Shown here: one piece after another, positions 1 through 11,936 of the stretch
Layout: each line of letters begins with the position of its first letter
How positions within the stretch are numbered: position 1 is the first letter of the stretch
Origin: Cephalotus follicularis
Taxonomy: Eukaryota > Streptophyta > Magnoliopsida > Oxalidales > Cephalotaceae
Assembly: GCA_001972305.1 (NCBI GenBank)
Contig: BDDD01000891.1
Coordinates: 360,791 to 424,790, forward strand
Length of the DNA stretch: 64,000 nucleotides
Reading direction: 5' to 3'
Program-made: the position numbers and the translations under genes
Notes under the pieces: model-generated
Seen by the model: the letters and a program-made list of their open reading frames with translations, nothing else
Database searches by the model: none
What the model was told of the DNA's origin: nothing

Positions 1-750
1 TCTAAATTTCAATCTCCAATTTCCAAGCTTATTATTGATGATCATGTTTAATCAGTAGGGTTATAGAACGAACATGCTACTATTTAGCTATAACTTCAAC
101 AATAACAGAACTTGGAGCTTACCAGGAAATCAAAGCTTCAACTCCTCCTTTGAACTCCAATCCTTCAACATGCACGCAAGAATTCTCCAACAAGAGTTCC
201 TCTATCCTCAGTGTTTCTAACTCTCTACTCACTCATGCAGCCTCTGTTTATAAGGGAATTCAATCCCGTTTCAGTCATTACTCTTGTTTCCACATTTTCT
301 CTTCTCTCTCTCACATGCATCTTCTTTAAATTTCTTTCTCACTTTTCTGCTGTGATTGCAGGTTTGCAGGTGTGCAGGTCTTGCAGAATGAATAGAGAAC
401 ATGCAAGACACCACTCTTGCATGTTGTACACTTGGTGGCACGCATCTATCAAGCAAGACACGTTTAGGCTGCCACTAATCTGTTCTTACACGCCATGCAC
501 AGACACCTGTCTTTGCCAGACCAGTCGACTGTCACTCTTGAATCAATGCAGTCGGCTGTTACCCTGTGACAGTCGACTGTTCGAGGCTGGTTTTGGTTTA
601 TTAAGTGTATTTCACCATATTTGGATTTCAAATCAAGTCCAACAATTCGACAACCCCAATTTATAAAGTAATTGGATATTAAATCTCAATACAGTGCATA
701 TTTTATTCGTCATTGGGTACAATATACATCGATTGAAATTTGTGGTTATT
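1..750. other. unassigned LTR-like sequence
   Basis: I find no convincing gene here; the 151-codon open frame at 211-666 resembles no protein I know. Two AGTCGACTG motifs (near 522 and 571) and one CAGTCGGCTG (near 549) are the same words found in the LTRs of element C at 35640-35810. This suggests a piece of another LTR, perhaps inserted into the left LTR of T1. Homology to the T1 right LTR starts only at about 751. Confidence 0.3.
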
Positions 751-953
751 ACACACGTTTAGGCATCCACGTGCCCAACAGTACTGCCAAAGCGTCGATG
801 CTTCTAAAAAAAGCGTCAACGCTTTGTGCCCAGAAAAACAAAAACAAGGATTCTTAACACAAAATCAAACAGTCCAAAAACCATAGCATAAACCGAGAGA
901 CATAAATACAACACAAAAAGATAAACACATAAGTATCGAAACGGGATATTACA
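751..953 (-). repeat. T1 3' LTR fragment
   Basis: The segment matches the inner end of the T1 5' LTR near 8128-8326, including the run through CACACGTTTAGG and the CATAAGTATCGAAA end. On the minus strand it begins TGTAATATCCCG directly after the polypurine tract. It contains two GCGTCGA/GCGTCAA-type repeat words (790-830). Sequence to its left is unrelated to the other LTR, so the rest is deleted or displaced by another insertion. Confidence 0.8.
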
Positions 954-965
954 TCCACCACCCCT
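954..965 (-). other. T1 polypurine tract
   Basis: On the minus strand a purine-rich AGGGGTGGTGGA lies immediately before the LTR start TGTAAT. This is the expected plus-strand priming site. The same context, TTTTTAGG-AGGGGTGGA, precedes the 3' LTR of element C. Confidence 0.75.
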
Positions 966-1006
966 AAAAAGAGATTTCTTCCCGAAATCATAACCATACA
1001 CATACC

Positions 1007-3010
1007 TTATTCAAACAAGCGAGGATATTCTTCCCGAATATGCTCCTCCAACTCCCAAGTAGCTTCGCTTTCGGGATGATTCTTCCACAACACTTTTACA
1101 AATGGGATGGTCTTAACACGAGTAACCCTCTCCGGTCTATCCAGAATAGCCTCAGCCTCCTCATCGCAAGACAAGTCCTCATGAATGCTATCAAAAGGGT
1201 AGTGAACTACGTGCAAGGGATGGTATTGATAACCCCTCAACATAGACACATGGAACACGTTATGGACATGAGATAACTGTGGAGGCAAGGCTACCCGGTA
1301 AGCAACCGCTCTAATCGATCCAGAACTTCAAACTGTCTGATAAACCGTGGACTCAACTTTCCTTTCAGCCCTAACCTTCGGACTCCTTTCCATGGTGAAA
1401 CTTTCAAAAATACATGTTCACCAACTTTAAACTCCAATTCCCTCCGATGTTTGTCTGCATAACTCTTCTGTCGGGATTGAGCTGCCTTTAGTCTTTCCCT
1501 AGCTACAGTCACTTTCTCCGTAGTGATCTGAACTAGCTCAGGTCCCTCGATAACTCTCTCTCCAACCTCATCCCAACATGTTGGAGCTCGACATTTCCTC
1601 CCATACTATGCCTCAAATGGAGCCATCCAGATGCTAGCATGCCAACTATTATTATATGTAAACTCCACAAAGCTCAAATACTCATCCCAATTTCCAGCCC
1701 ACTCTAAAGCACAAGTCCTCAGCATGTCCTCTAAAGTCTGGATGGTCCTCTCCGACTGCCCATCTGTCGGTGAGTGGAAATCTGTACTATAGTTGAGTCG
1801 TGTACCCCACGCCTTCTGGAATCCCTTCCAAAATATAGACGTGAAATGAGGATCCCTATCCGAAACGATGGATACAGGTGTCCCGTGAAGTCTCACAATC
1901 TCTCCCTGGAAAACCTCCGCCAAGCAATCTACAGAAAAGTCCTCCCGGATAGCCAAGAAATGTGCCGATTTAGTCAACCGATCCACCACTACCCAGATGG
2001 TATCATTCCTTCTGAACGTCCTTGGCAATCCTGTAACAAAGTCCATCGCTAAGCTCTCCAATTTCCAAACTGGAACCTCCAAGGGTTGTAACAAGCCACT
2101 GGCCCGTTGGTGCTCAATCTTAACCTGCTGACAGACCAAACATCTCCCAACATACTCGGCTATATCCCTCTTCATTCCATTCCACCAGAAGTTTCGCTTC
2201 AAGTCCCTATACATTTTTTGTAGAACCTAGATGTATAGAGAATGGAGAGTTGTGCGCCTCTGACAAAATAGCATCTCTGATAGTAGTATCCGTCGGCACA
2301 CACAACCGACTACCCAATGAGATCACTCCATGCTCATCCACCCGGAACTCTGACTGTTTACCCTCACCAACATTCTGGACTAAGGCCCATAGTTCACCAT
2401 CATCACTCTGAGCCGTCTAAATCCATGATATAAGGGTAGGCTCTATACTCATACCAGCCATATATCCTCCAGAACCCCGAACAAACAAGTTTAAGTCCAA
2501 CCGTTCCATTTCTGCTATCAACTACGGCTATGTAAGTAAAGCTGCTACCCTCCCATAACTCTTCCTAATCAAAGCATCAGCTACCACATTTGCTTTACCA
2601 GAGTGGTACTCGATATTCAGGTCATAGTCTTTCAGAAGCTCCAACCACCTCCTCTGTCGCATGTTCAACTCCTTTTACGTGAAGATGTACTTGAGACTCT
2701 TGTGATCAGTGAAAACATCACAAGTTTCTCCGTACAAATAGTGCCTCCAAATCTTCAACGCAAAAACCACAGCTGCTAACTCCAGAACATGTGTAGGGTA
2801 GTTCACTTCATAAGGCTTCAACTGTCTTGAAGCATAAGCTAACACATGACCGTGCTACATTAGAACACATCCCAACCCTTTCTTGGAAGCATCGCTGTAA
2901 ATCTGGTATCCCCCTGACCCAGACAGTAACCGAAGAATTGGTGCAGACACCAGACCATTCTTCAATTTCTCAAAACTTGCTTCCCTTTCTTCCTTCCACA
3001 CTAACTTGGC
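1007..3010 (-). pseudogene. T1 RNase H, integrase and chromodomain region (broken)
   Basis: This is the distal pol region of T1. The integrase core is open over 1606-2214 on the minus strand, with MDFVTGLP and VSDRDPHF carrying the first two acidic catalytic residues and GQSERTIQ the glutamate. The zinc-binding part just upstream keeps CLVCQQVK. A following stretch (1291-1512) holds the linker ([15 protein letters not shown]), and 1007-1288 holds the chromodomain ending EEYPRLFE at the natural stop. The RNase H part (about 2230-3010) is interrupted by stops, and the integrase-to-linker junction near 1513-1605 is also broken. The family members integrate near heterochromatin through the chromodomain. 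This copy is inactive. Confidence 0.85.
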
Positions 3011-4342
3011 TCATTTTCTTAAAAGTTGTGTCTGTGGCAAGGCTATGGAGGAGAAGCCTTCCACAAACCGCCTATAATAGCCTACCAGACCCAAAAAGCT
3101 CCTAACTTCTGTTACTGTAGTAGGCCTTGGCCATTTGGTAATAGCCTCAACCTTAGCAGGATCCACACTAATACCATTTGATGTAACCACATGGCCTAAG
3201 AATGTCACCTGCTCCAACCAAAATTCACATTTTGAAAACTTTGCGTAAAGCTGATTCTTCCTCAAAATACCCAGCACTATACGAAGTTGAGCTTCATGTT
3301 CTTCTCTCGACTTGGAATACACAAGGATGTCATCGATGAACACAATCACAAACTTGTCCAAGTATTCATGAAACACCTGATTCATCAGATCCATAAAGAC
3401 TTCTGGTGCATTTGTAAGTCCAAATGTCATCACCAGAAACTCATAATGCCCGTACCGTGTACAAAAAGCAGTTTTAGCTATGTCCTCATCTTTCACCTGT
3501 AGCTGATGATAACCAGATCTCAAATCGATCTTAGAAAAATACCGTGCACCTTGGAGTTGATCAAAAAGGTCATCAATCCTAGGCAAAGGGTATTTATTTC
3601 TGATGGTAATCCAGTTCAGCTCTCTGTAGTCTATGCACAACCTCATGGACCTGTCCTTCTTCCTGACAAAAAGAACTGGAGCTCCCCACGGTGAAACACT
3701 AGGCCGGATCAAACCCCGATCCAACAACTCTTGCAACTGCTCCTTCAGTTCTTGTAATTCTAATGATGCCATTCTGTAAGGTGCTTTAGATATCGGTGCC
3801 GCTCCGGGAATGAGCTCGATGGTAAGCTCCACTTCCCGTTGCGGTGGCAAACCTGGTAACTCCTCTAGAAACACATCTAAAAACTCTCTAACAACCGGAT
3901 AGTCCTCAAGGCGAGGCTCATCCTTAGAGACATCTTTTACAACAGCTAGGTAACCCTCAGCACCCTTAGCTACCAACTTTCGAGCCTTCAAAGCAGAAAT
4001 AAATTTAACTCCTTTTCTCGGTTGTGAACCCTGATAAATAAAATCAGGCATATCCACATCCCCAAACAGAACCCTTCGAGTATGACAGTCAATTGTGGCG
4101 CGATGATGATCTAACCAATCCATGCCAAGAATCATGTCGAAGTCATACATATCTATCGCGAAAAGATCCGCATCTCAAACACGATCATCAAAAGCGATAG
4201 GACAAGCACAAAAACATTCAGATATCATAACAGATGTCCCAATAGGGGTTAAAAGAACCAAAACCGGATCCAGAGATAGAGATGGCACCCCAAGATGCCG
4301 AACAAAAGACCTCGCTACTATAGAGGGAGTCGATCCAGTATC
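3011..4342 (-). pseudogene. T1 protease and reverse transcriptase region (stop codons)
   Basis: The aspartic protease motif LYDTGS lies near 4331-4348. A TGA at 4172-4174 separates it from a 379-residue open frame (3011-4150). That frame starts in the protease tail ([11 protein letters not shown]) and continues through the whole polymerase: [40 protein letters not shown] and the catalytic FIDD (usual YxDD position), then LGHVV and the connection motif [17 protein letters not shown] stop at its end (about 3011) cuts it from RNase H. All polymerase motifs are legible, so decay is modest. Confidence 0.9.
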
Positions 4343-5572
4343 ATACAAAACATAAGCCTTACGACTACAAACAGAGACATAACCCAAAACAGTACCTGGA
4401 GCACCCGTAGCCTGATGAGTAGTCAAAGCAAGGACTCGGTCACCTACATTGTGTTGTCCCGCATCACCGCCATTACCTTTCCTCTCCTTTGCTCGAGGGT
4501 CTGTGCAATCCATAAAACGATGGCCCTGGTATCCGCACACAAAGCATGCTCCTGAAGCCTTGTAACAATTCCCAACCTGATGCCTCTTCTCACAAGTCTC
4601 GCACTGTTTAATCTGAACATTGGGGTTACCCCCACCAGTAGCTCCTTGATTCTGCCTTTGATCATTTAAAGACTGTCCACCTCCTCGGTTATTATTTCTC
4701 TTTTGCTGCTTACCATTTCGGCCCTTACCCTGCTATCCTGAGTTTTGGCCCTGATAATCTCTCCTATTTCTCTTCTTTTCTCCCTCTAAATGAGTAGCCT
4801 GAAAATCTAACCTTTCCATTTCTATGTTCTTTGCGACGTTCGCAACCTCCGACACATCCGCAAACCTCGAGTTAATCAGCTTACCCCTAAGCTGATAGTG
4901 CAACCTCCATTTAAACTTTTTTGTCTGTTCCACTGCAGATCCCGCCGCAGGTCCTGCAAAAGCCATCAACCCGGTAAATCGGGCTAAAAACTCAGTAACA
5001 GATTCACCTTCCTTCTGTATTATCATCAGAAACTCCCCTGCATAAGCCTCTTTATCAGCAGTGGGGAAATACTGCTGACAAAAGATCTCACAGCAATCAG
5101 ACCAAGGCAAAGTATCAACAAAACCTCCACCCTTAGCTGTCTTCAAGGTCTTCCACCATGTCTGGGCATCACCCTCCAGCTTATACGAGGCCAACTTAAC
5201 CTTCTGATCATCGCCGAATCCTAGTACATCGAAAATCTTCTCCAAATGAGCAATCCAATGCTCAGCATCCACTGGTGTTGGCACCGAACTAAAGGATCGC
5301 GGTCTCTATTTTTGGAACCTCTCCAACCATACATAAACTGGAGTATCAGGATGGTCCCTAGCTCCCCTAGCTACATGAGCATCAACAGGTACATTCTCCT
5401 CAGCTACTTGCTCATGGTGACCTTCTTCATCACTTTGTTGCTGCTGCATTACTCGGTTCACTTTCTAAGCCACAGCCTGTCTAACCATCTCGTCCATTGC
5501 GGGCTCATTTCTTGCTCCATCCTGAGCCATAACTGGTTCGGTTCTCTGAGGGGTGTTCCTTGTTTGTGCCAT
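4343..5572 (-). pseudogene. T1 gag (capsid and nucleocapsid), interrupted
   Basis: Gag would package the element RNA. The likely start is the ATG at 5572, because the context GTAG-ATGGCACAAACAAGG matches the gag start of element C at 37370. In-frame stops occur in the N-terminal part (near 5470 and 5310). The capsid-like core is open over 4733-5284 (AEHWIAHLEKIFDVLG, GDAQTWWKTLK, QQYFPTADKEAYAGEF, VTEFLARFTGL). A CCHC zinc knuckle (CFVCGYQGHRFMDC) lies near 4505-4555, followed by the DPRAKERKG tail seen also in C. Frame changes occur between the capsid core and the knuckle. Confidence 0.85.
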
Positions 5573-5728
5573 CTACGCAACAGAATCCAAAACAAGACAA
5601 AGACAAAAAAGTCAAAAGGTCAAAACAAATGACATATCAAAAGATCGTAACGAAGAAGTCCTAACCCAGTGTCTACCCAATCTCATAGGTCAAACCTAGT
5701 TAGGTCTTCTTAAGGAAACAAAACCTAT

Positions 5729-5741
5729 CTCTCTGATACCA
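5729..5741 (-). other. T1 tRNA-iMet primer binding site
   Basis: On the minus strand TGGTATCAGAGAG lies five bases inside the end of the 5' LTR. It matches the 3' end of initiator methionine tRNA in the usual way for plant gypsy elements. Confidence 0.85.
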
Positions 5742-5746
5742 TAATC

Positions 5747-8326
5747 TGTAACACCCCCGAAGGTGGGAGCCCTTACAGGTCATAATACCAAACTAAACAT
5801 AACAGAATATCTAAGGATGAACTTTACGCAAAACGGATGTGGTGGTCTGACAACATAACTTATAACAAAACTGATGTTAAACAAAGTCTGAAAGCTTTAA
5901 CAATTCATAATTAAAACAAACCATAATCTGATATCCAATGCTTTTTAAGAAGAATCCAGTCTAATACTGTCCCAAAACATGACCAATACTACTGAAAACA
6001 CAATGGACCAACTCCTAGATAATCCTCTGACAAGTGGGTAACTCTCATCACACGTTTCCCCCATCCTTCTGAAAACCTGCCGCATAGAAACAAAAACGCG
6101 ACTGAGCAAACCTCAGTATGGATAAGGAAGTAAAACAATAAATGGTGAACAAATAATTTGAACTTTAAAATTCGGCAAAGTAACATAATAAATATTCGTC
6201 AAAATGTAAAGCAGAATATTTAAAAATGAATAGTTATAAATTATCATAACTTTACAAAAAAAAACAGAATATCATAATTCAAAACATTATCTGATTTCAT
6301 AATCCCATAACAGAGAATTCTGACATACATACATGTATAGGTGCAAGGGGTTCGCGAGGCCCACATGCTCTGACGGAAAAGTCGTGTACGGCACTACACA
6401 AACAATCCCAATACTGAATCTTATCTTACAATAACTAGAGTCGACTCATACGCCTCAAAAGGATCCATATCCTACCCTCAGCATACATATTTAAAAGAGA
6501 CATCGTAGACCGATCACACCACCGCGGTAGGTGTCATGCCCTCCATGCCAAATAACATGCCTATGATACCTCATAGGTAGGGTTTTTCTCTGTATGTTAT
6601 TATGTCAAAACATTGTTTATTCGAAAACAACTTAAAACATACTTCCATATCATAAATGTACTTTCATATCTGAAATCATAATCCGATTCGTATCTGAAGT
6701 TTAACATACTTCCTAAAGTGAAAGCCATGTCCGAAATAAATAACATATTTTCGATAGCGGAAAAACATGCATATTAAAATCAATATCCGATGTAACAATA
6801 TTAAAATCCATTTCAATAAGATTATTATCAAAACGAGAATATCCGTATCAAAATATGAATTTTATTTCGAATAAACCAGGAATAGAATCATAAAGCATCA
6901 ATCCGTTCAATAGGAGTATGAACAAGAACTATGTCTCCGTACATAATCATCAAATAGTAAAAATTGACTTTATTCAAGTTAATCGAGGAGATATCCAAGA
7001 ACGAAGAATCCGTACCTTAGCAGTTCAAAAAATCTAAACAAACATGAATACCAGACAAAAGCACCCTAGAGTGTTCTAAACTCCACCACGGACGATATTA
7101 AGACCTAAACATATAATCCCAAACATCACATAACATAGAAAGAAGCAATTATCAAAACTGCCAGAGAAAGCGTCGAAGGTTTATTCTTAGGCGTTGACGG
7201 TTTCATTGCATAAAAGGACAAAACGCTGAGCAAAGCGTCGACTAAACACAGCATAAAGCAGTACAAAGTGGCGACGCTCCAAAGACAAGCGTCGACGGTT
7301 TGCGTCGAACACAGAATACCAATTGCAGAAAATTATTTGCAAAACATGAGTAAATCCGATTTTTCATAAACAATGAGCATAAATAACAACATGCAGCTTC
7401 TGTGACATGTTATACCAGTTCAAAAATGCCAGAATAAAACCATCTTAGTGCATGATCAAAAGTAAAACAAAAGTATGAAAATTTTGAAGTAAAATTTTCT
7501 GGTTTAAAACAGTTTATAAAACATGTACTATGATCCAATTTTTCTGTGCACAAACCTTAATACAGTAATATATACATATATATGTCTATAACATGATTTC
7601 TTTGTTTCTAAGCATCGGTATTACAAGTTATGTATAAAAAGAATTAACATATTAAAGTGATAGCAGAAATTCTTTCTCAACAGGGTCATAAAAACACGAT
7701 CAAAATGAATTTTAGCATGTTTGTATTAGAAAGTAACAGTTGATATATAAACTATGTAGTAAAAACTACAAGTTTCATTTAGAAAATACCTTCAAAAGAT
7801 GATAAAAAAGATGAAGAACAAGGCTAGCAAAGTTGCTGCGTTGGTTTGTAAGAAATACATAAATGGGTTTGAATTTTAAAAACAATTTGTCTGATTCATG
7901 CACAAATCTGTGTGTTTAATGGCAAAATTCGGTATGTTAAAACATTTCCATATAGGTAAAGACGCGTTCAGCAATTTAGGAAATAAAATTACCAACTTAA
8001 GGAAAGAATCCAACATTCCAAAAACACTGTCATCATCCAAAACAATTAAGGAAGACGACTAAAGCATCGCCGGTTTCTCAAAATGCGTCAACAGTTCAAC
8101 ACTTAAATACAAAACTCGTCGATGTCACACGTTTAGGTGTCCACGTGCCCAAAAATACTGCCAAAGTGTCGATGGTTCTAAACAAAGTGTCGGCGCTTTG
8201 TGCCCAGAAAAACAAAAACAAGGATTCTTAACACAAACTCAAACGGTCCAAAACCATAGCATAAACCGAGAGACATAAATACAACACAAAATGATAAACA
8301 CATAAGTATCGAAATGGGATAGTACA
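5747..8326 (-). repeat. T1 5' LTR (about 2.6 kb)
   Basis: On the plus strand the LTR runs from TGTAACACCCCC (5747) to GGGATAGTACA (8326), so it has TG...CA ends. Segments near 6360-6400 and 6530-6600 correspond in reverse orientation to parts of the element C LTR, such as the GTGTAGTGCCGTACAC block, confirming a shared family. Between 7160 and 7310 it carries a cluster of GCGTCGACGG/GCGTCGACT words, with more near 8060-8200. No other gene is seen in this stretch. Confidence 0.85.
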
Positions 8327-8332
8327 CCCCAC

Positions 8333-9660
8333 TTCTCAGTACAGAGAGACAGGATAGTCCGATATCAAGACAGAATTTGTGTTCCAAATGATAAAGAATT
8401 GAAGGATGAACTATTTTCACAAGCACATCGCTCCAGTTTCTCCGTACATCCGGGGAGTACAAAGATGTACCAAGACTTAAAGATAAATTATTGGTGAAGC
8501 AATATGAAAAGAGAAATATTCGAGTATGTAGCTTCCTATCTGACATGTCAACAGGTTAAGGTAGAACATCATAGGCTAGTAGGATTGCTGTAACCTTTTC
8601 CTGTGGCACAGTAGAAGTGGGAACACATTACAATGGACTTTGTAACAGGACTTTCCAGAACAAAGACTAATCATGATGCTATCTGGGTGATCGTCGATCA
8701 CTTCACCAAATCAGCCCATTTTCTCGCAATCAAGATGACTTATTCCCTTACACGGTTAGAAAGTCTATATGTTGCAGAGATTGTCAAGGTCCATGGAGTA
8801 CCAATTAGTGTGGTGTCCAATCGAGATTGCCGATTCACATCGCGATTTTGTAGGAAACTGCAAGAAGATTTTGGTACTCGGTTGAATTTCAGTATAGCTT
8901 TCCATACCCAGACTGATAGACAGTTTGAGAGGAATATTCAGACTCTGGAAGACATGCTACGAGCATGTGTTTTAGATTGGGGTGGCAGTTGGGATGACCA
9001 TTTACCCTTAGTAGAGTTCTTATATAATAATAGTTATCATGTCGCATTGGAATGGCACCGTTCGAGGCTCTCTATATGCGAAAATGTAGAACCCTGATCT
9101 GTTGGTTCAAAGTTGGTGAACAGAGCCTTGTGGGACCCAAGCTCATGCAAGAAACCCCTGAGAAGGCGAAAGTCATCAGGGAAAGGCTTCTTACAGCCCA
9201 AAGTAGATAGAAAACCTATACAGACCACCGTAGGTGAGAAATGGAGTTCACTGTGGGCGATCACGTATTCCTTAAAGTCTCTCTGACTAAAGGAATTGTG
9301 AGGTTTTGCAAAAAGGGAAAGCTAGCCCCTCGATTTATAGGACCTTTTGAGATCCTTGAGAGAGTGGGTGTCGTCGCCTACCGATTTGCCTTACCACCTA
9401 GCCTAGTGGATGTGCATGATGTATTACATGTCTCAATGTTGAGGAAGTATCATCCTTACCCTTCTCATGTGTTACAATAGGAACCGTTAGAGTTGAGGAT
9501 GGATATGAGTTTCAAGGAAGTGCCTATCCAGATCCTCGACCGCCGAATCAAATAGTTGAGAAGCAAAACCATTCCGTTGGTGAAAGTGTTTTGGCAATAT
9601 CACGGAGTAGAAGATGCTCTTTGGAAAGAGAAGAAGATATGAAAGCCATGTATCCCCTCT
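8333..9660 (+). pseudogene. element E integrase and chromodomain region (broken)
   Basis: The zinc-binding region near 8420-8560 keeps the two histidines, but one zinc cysteine appears lost (SYLTCQQ where relatives have CLxCQQ). The integrase core is open over 8633-9097: MDFVTGLS carries the first aspartate and [10 protein letters not shown] the glutamate. The second catalytic aspartate is Asn (VVSNRD instead of VSDRD). Stops separate the N-terminal part and the linker. The open stretch 9241-9480 carries the linker (EFTVGDHVFLKVS, RFIGPFEILERVG, HDVLHVSMLRKYHP). The chromodomain follows in broken form (TIPLVKVFWQYHG) near 9550-9640. Confidence 0.85.
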
Positions 9661-9698
9661 TGGTTTAACCTTGGAGAATCTCAAGACGAGATTTCTTT

Positions 9699-9711
9699 AA
9701 GGAGGGGAGGA
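9699..9711 (+). other. element E polypurine tract
   Basis: AAGGAGGGGAGGA directly precedes the LTR start TGTAATGCCCC at 9712, the expected site for plus-strand priming. Confidence 0.75.
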
Positions 9712-10486
9712 TGTAATGCCCCTTAATATCATAAAGAGTTATTATTATGCATTTCAAATTTGGAATAAGGGAGGAATGGTTTGGGCTAGTAAGGAAAAAG
9801 AGACAAGTTGGCCCAATTCTAGTAGAAGGCATCTGTGTGTGTGGAGCTTTCAAGAACCTTCTTCAAATGGGTATAAAATAGAGGAGACGCTCGTGAAACA
9901 CGTTTTTAGACTTCCTTTCCCACTTCCATTATGGAAAAATCTAGAGAAAGGTGAGAAAGTGGAAGATGGAGCCTGGTGTCACGAGAAAGCTGAGGAAAGC
10001 GACAAATGAAGAGCTTCCTAGGGAGAGTTCAAAAGACTCCCGTATAAATTCCCCATCTCCTGGAAGCAAAGGAGCAATACCAGGTTGAAAAGAGAAGGAA
10101 GCCGGGGTGCGTGGTAGCTCCAGACTTGGAGGAAGTTTAGGATTCGAGGAGGAATCGAGTGATCTTCATTTTCAACCATTTTTGAGATAGTTTGATGCAT
10201 GTCCAAGTGCCTACCAGCATGTGTGTATTGTGTGTTGTATTTAATGTGTGTGTTGTGTGTTTTGTTATATTGATTGATTGTTTGTATTGCTTGTATTGTG
10301 TGTTTTATGTTGTGCTTGTTAGATTAGGATTCCTTTGTTTGTTCCTCCGCCAATGTTAAGGAATTAGAAATGATCTCAGTGAAGTTCAGTACTTGGAAAG
10401 TACTTAGAACTACATCTCGACGCTGAGCCAGATTAGTCTCCAGAGGACTTAGAGCTGCCTAGCTCGAAGTCAGACTAGTCCTTTGC

Positions 10487-10750
10487 GTGCCGAGTAGACC
10501 AGTCCACTTGGTCTCCAAACATGACTTGCTCATACATGTGCCGAGCATAACATGTCTGAGAATGACCTACTCGTGTATGCCGAGCATGACTTTTCCTAGC
10601 ATGCCGAGCATAACTCGTCTGATCATGCTGAGCATGACTTCCCCGAGTATGGCTAGTCCGTACATGTCGAGCAGGCCTATCCACAAGGTCGCTTAGCATG
10701 GCTAGTCCATACATGCCGAGCAGGACTTGTTCAAGCACATTGAGTAAACC
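10487..10750. repeat. degenerate GCCGAGCATGACT tandem array in LTR
   Basis: Roughly 30-40-bp imperfect units contain the words CATGCCGAGCATGACT, TCGTCTGA and GGCTAGTCCATACATG. They repeat at least seven times with variable spacing. It lies inside the LTR of element E, and neighbouring LTR-like sequence at 14579-14600 carries related GTGCCGAGCAAACC words. Confidence 0.7.
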
Positions 10751-11009
10751 ACCTTCTCGGCCTGAGAAGAATATATACATGGAAGTCATACCAATGTTTA
10801 GAGTGGACTAACCGGCGCATGCCGATCCAACCAATCCATATGGTCGCTAAGCACATTTGTGCGAACCTGTTCGACCTGTCCCTCAAGCGTAAGAATGATT
10901 GGAGCAATGTATAATGTCATGAGCGCCCAGTCTGACTAAGGGTCAGAGCACCACGAGCAGAGATCCTTCTCTGCATGATGTATATATGCACAGACTTAGT
11001 GAGACGTCC

Positions 11010-11345
11010 TATAGTAGGTGAACTTAAAGAGTGAATCCACATAGAGACTATCCCTAACAGGTGAGCCCAAATGGGGTGAATTCTGCCAAGAGCAGGTGAA
11101 CCTAAGTGTGAATTCCGCTCAGTAGGTGAACCTAAGGGGTGAATTCTTCGATAGCAGGTGAACCTAAGGGTGAATTCTGTAGGCAGGTGATCCTCGGGTG
11201 AAACCCGCTTAATGGGTGGACCTAAGGGTGAACTCAGCCACAGCAGGTGAACCTAAGGGTGAATTCCATCATAGCAGGTGAACCAAATGGGTGAATTTTT
11301 CTCGATAGGTGAACCCAAGGGTGAATTGCATAGGCAGGTGAACCT
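11010..11345. repeat. AGGTGAACCTAAGGGTGAATTC tandem array in LTR
   Basis: About ten to twelve imperfect units of roughly 25-35 bp share the core AGGTGAACCTAAGGGTGAAT, separated by short variable spacers. The array is within the LTR of element E. It is not a CRISPR array: the spacers are short and variable in length, and the setting is a plant retroelement. Confidence 0.85.
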
Positions 11346-11936
11346 TAATAGTAATACTTTCTATAGGAATCAGACCATGGATAATCGGACCAACTCCTCT
11401 GACTAATGTTGGAAATCTGCTTTGTTTGACTAGAGTAGTCCGAGGAAACATGAGTGAATGATATTGTATACATGAAAATGAATTGAAATGGTTATGTGGC
11501 ATGCATGCATCTCTTCTCTGGTTGTATTGTTTTCTCCTCGGTTGTGCGTCTCTACATGTGGTAATCTACACAACCTATGGGTTGCTGACCCATTCTCTGA
11601 ATGGGCCAGGTTCAGGTACTGTTGGAGCGCACAACAACCCAATAGATAAGAGCAAAGTAAGTCTTCCTCATTGGTAGTGCATGAATTCAGATGGGTTTTA
11701 TAAATAAGAAATTATGTATTTATTTTTATGACCTGCTAGTTTGTGGCAGAGCTTTATGGATTAAGTGGTGTAAAGAACTGGTATATCCATGTATATTATT
11801 TGGTTGGTTACTGTTATTATGTTTTTAATTAAAGTTTTAAATTTTTATGATAGATGGCTTCATGTTAATTATTGAAGATTGTACGGTATGTCACGTGTCA
11901 GGCCATGGGGGCCATCCCACGGTTCGGGGCGTGACA

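Larger units (their letters stand above)
751..8326 (-). mobile_element. Ty3/gypsy chromovirus element T1 (minus strand, left LTR truncated)
   Basis: This is an LTR retrotransposon read on the minus strand in the order LTR, primer site, Gag, protease, reverse transcriptase, RNase H, integrase, chromodomain, polypurine tract, LTR. The C-terminal chromodomain and the tRNA-iMet primer site place it among plant chromoviruses, probably the Tekay/Del clade. The right LTR (5' LTR) is 2.6 kb. The left one matches it only over 751-953, so the target duplication cannot be checked in this window. Several stop codons and frame changes make it non-functional. Its sequence is close to element C: same Gag start context, same polypurine tract context, same LTR ends. 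Confidence 0.9.
8327..11936 (+). mobile_element. older Ty3/gypsy chromovirus remnant E (plus strand, 5' part missing)
   Basis: The right LTR of T1 abuts the middle of a plus-strand gypsy polyprotein, so T1 probably inserted into this element. What remains is the integrase, chromodomain region, polypurine tract and one complete LTR. Stops and frame changes are frequent, more than in T1, which fits an older copy. The missing 5' half would be expected to the left of the window. Confidence 0.8.
9712..11936 (+). repeat. element E 3' LTR (2,225 bp)
   Basis: The LTR begins TGTAATGCCCC right after the polypurine tract and ends GGGGCGTGACA. A TATA-like GGTATAAAATAG lies near 9869-9882, so transcription would start shortly after. 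Two internal tandem arrays (about 10487-10750 and 11010-11345) are annotated separately. Open frames within the LTR (for example 9716-10009) look accidental. Confidence 0.75.

Noticed and set aside
211..666. 151-codon open frame at the left edge
   Set aside because: No domain, signal or recognisable composition. It lies in LTR-like DNA with repeat words.
11010..11345. Regularly spaced repeats resembling a CRISPR array
   Set aside because: Spacers are short and of variable length, units are degenerate, and the array sits inside a plant LTR. It is a minisatellite.
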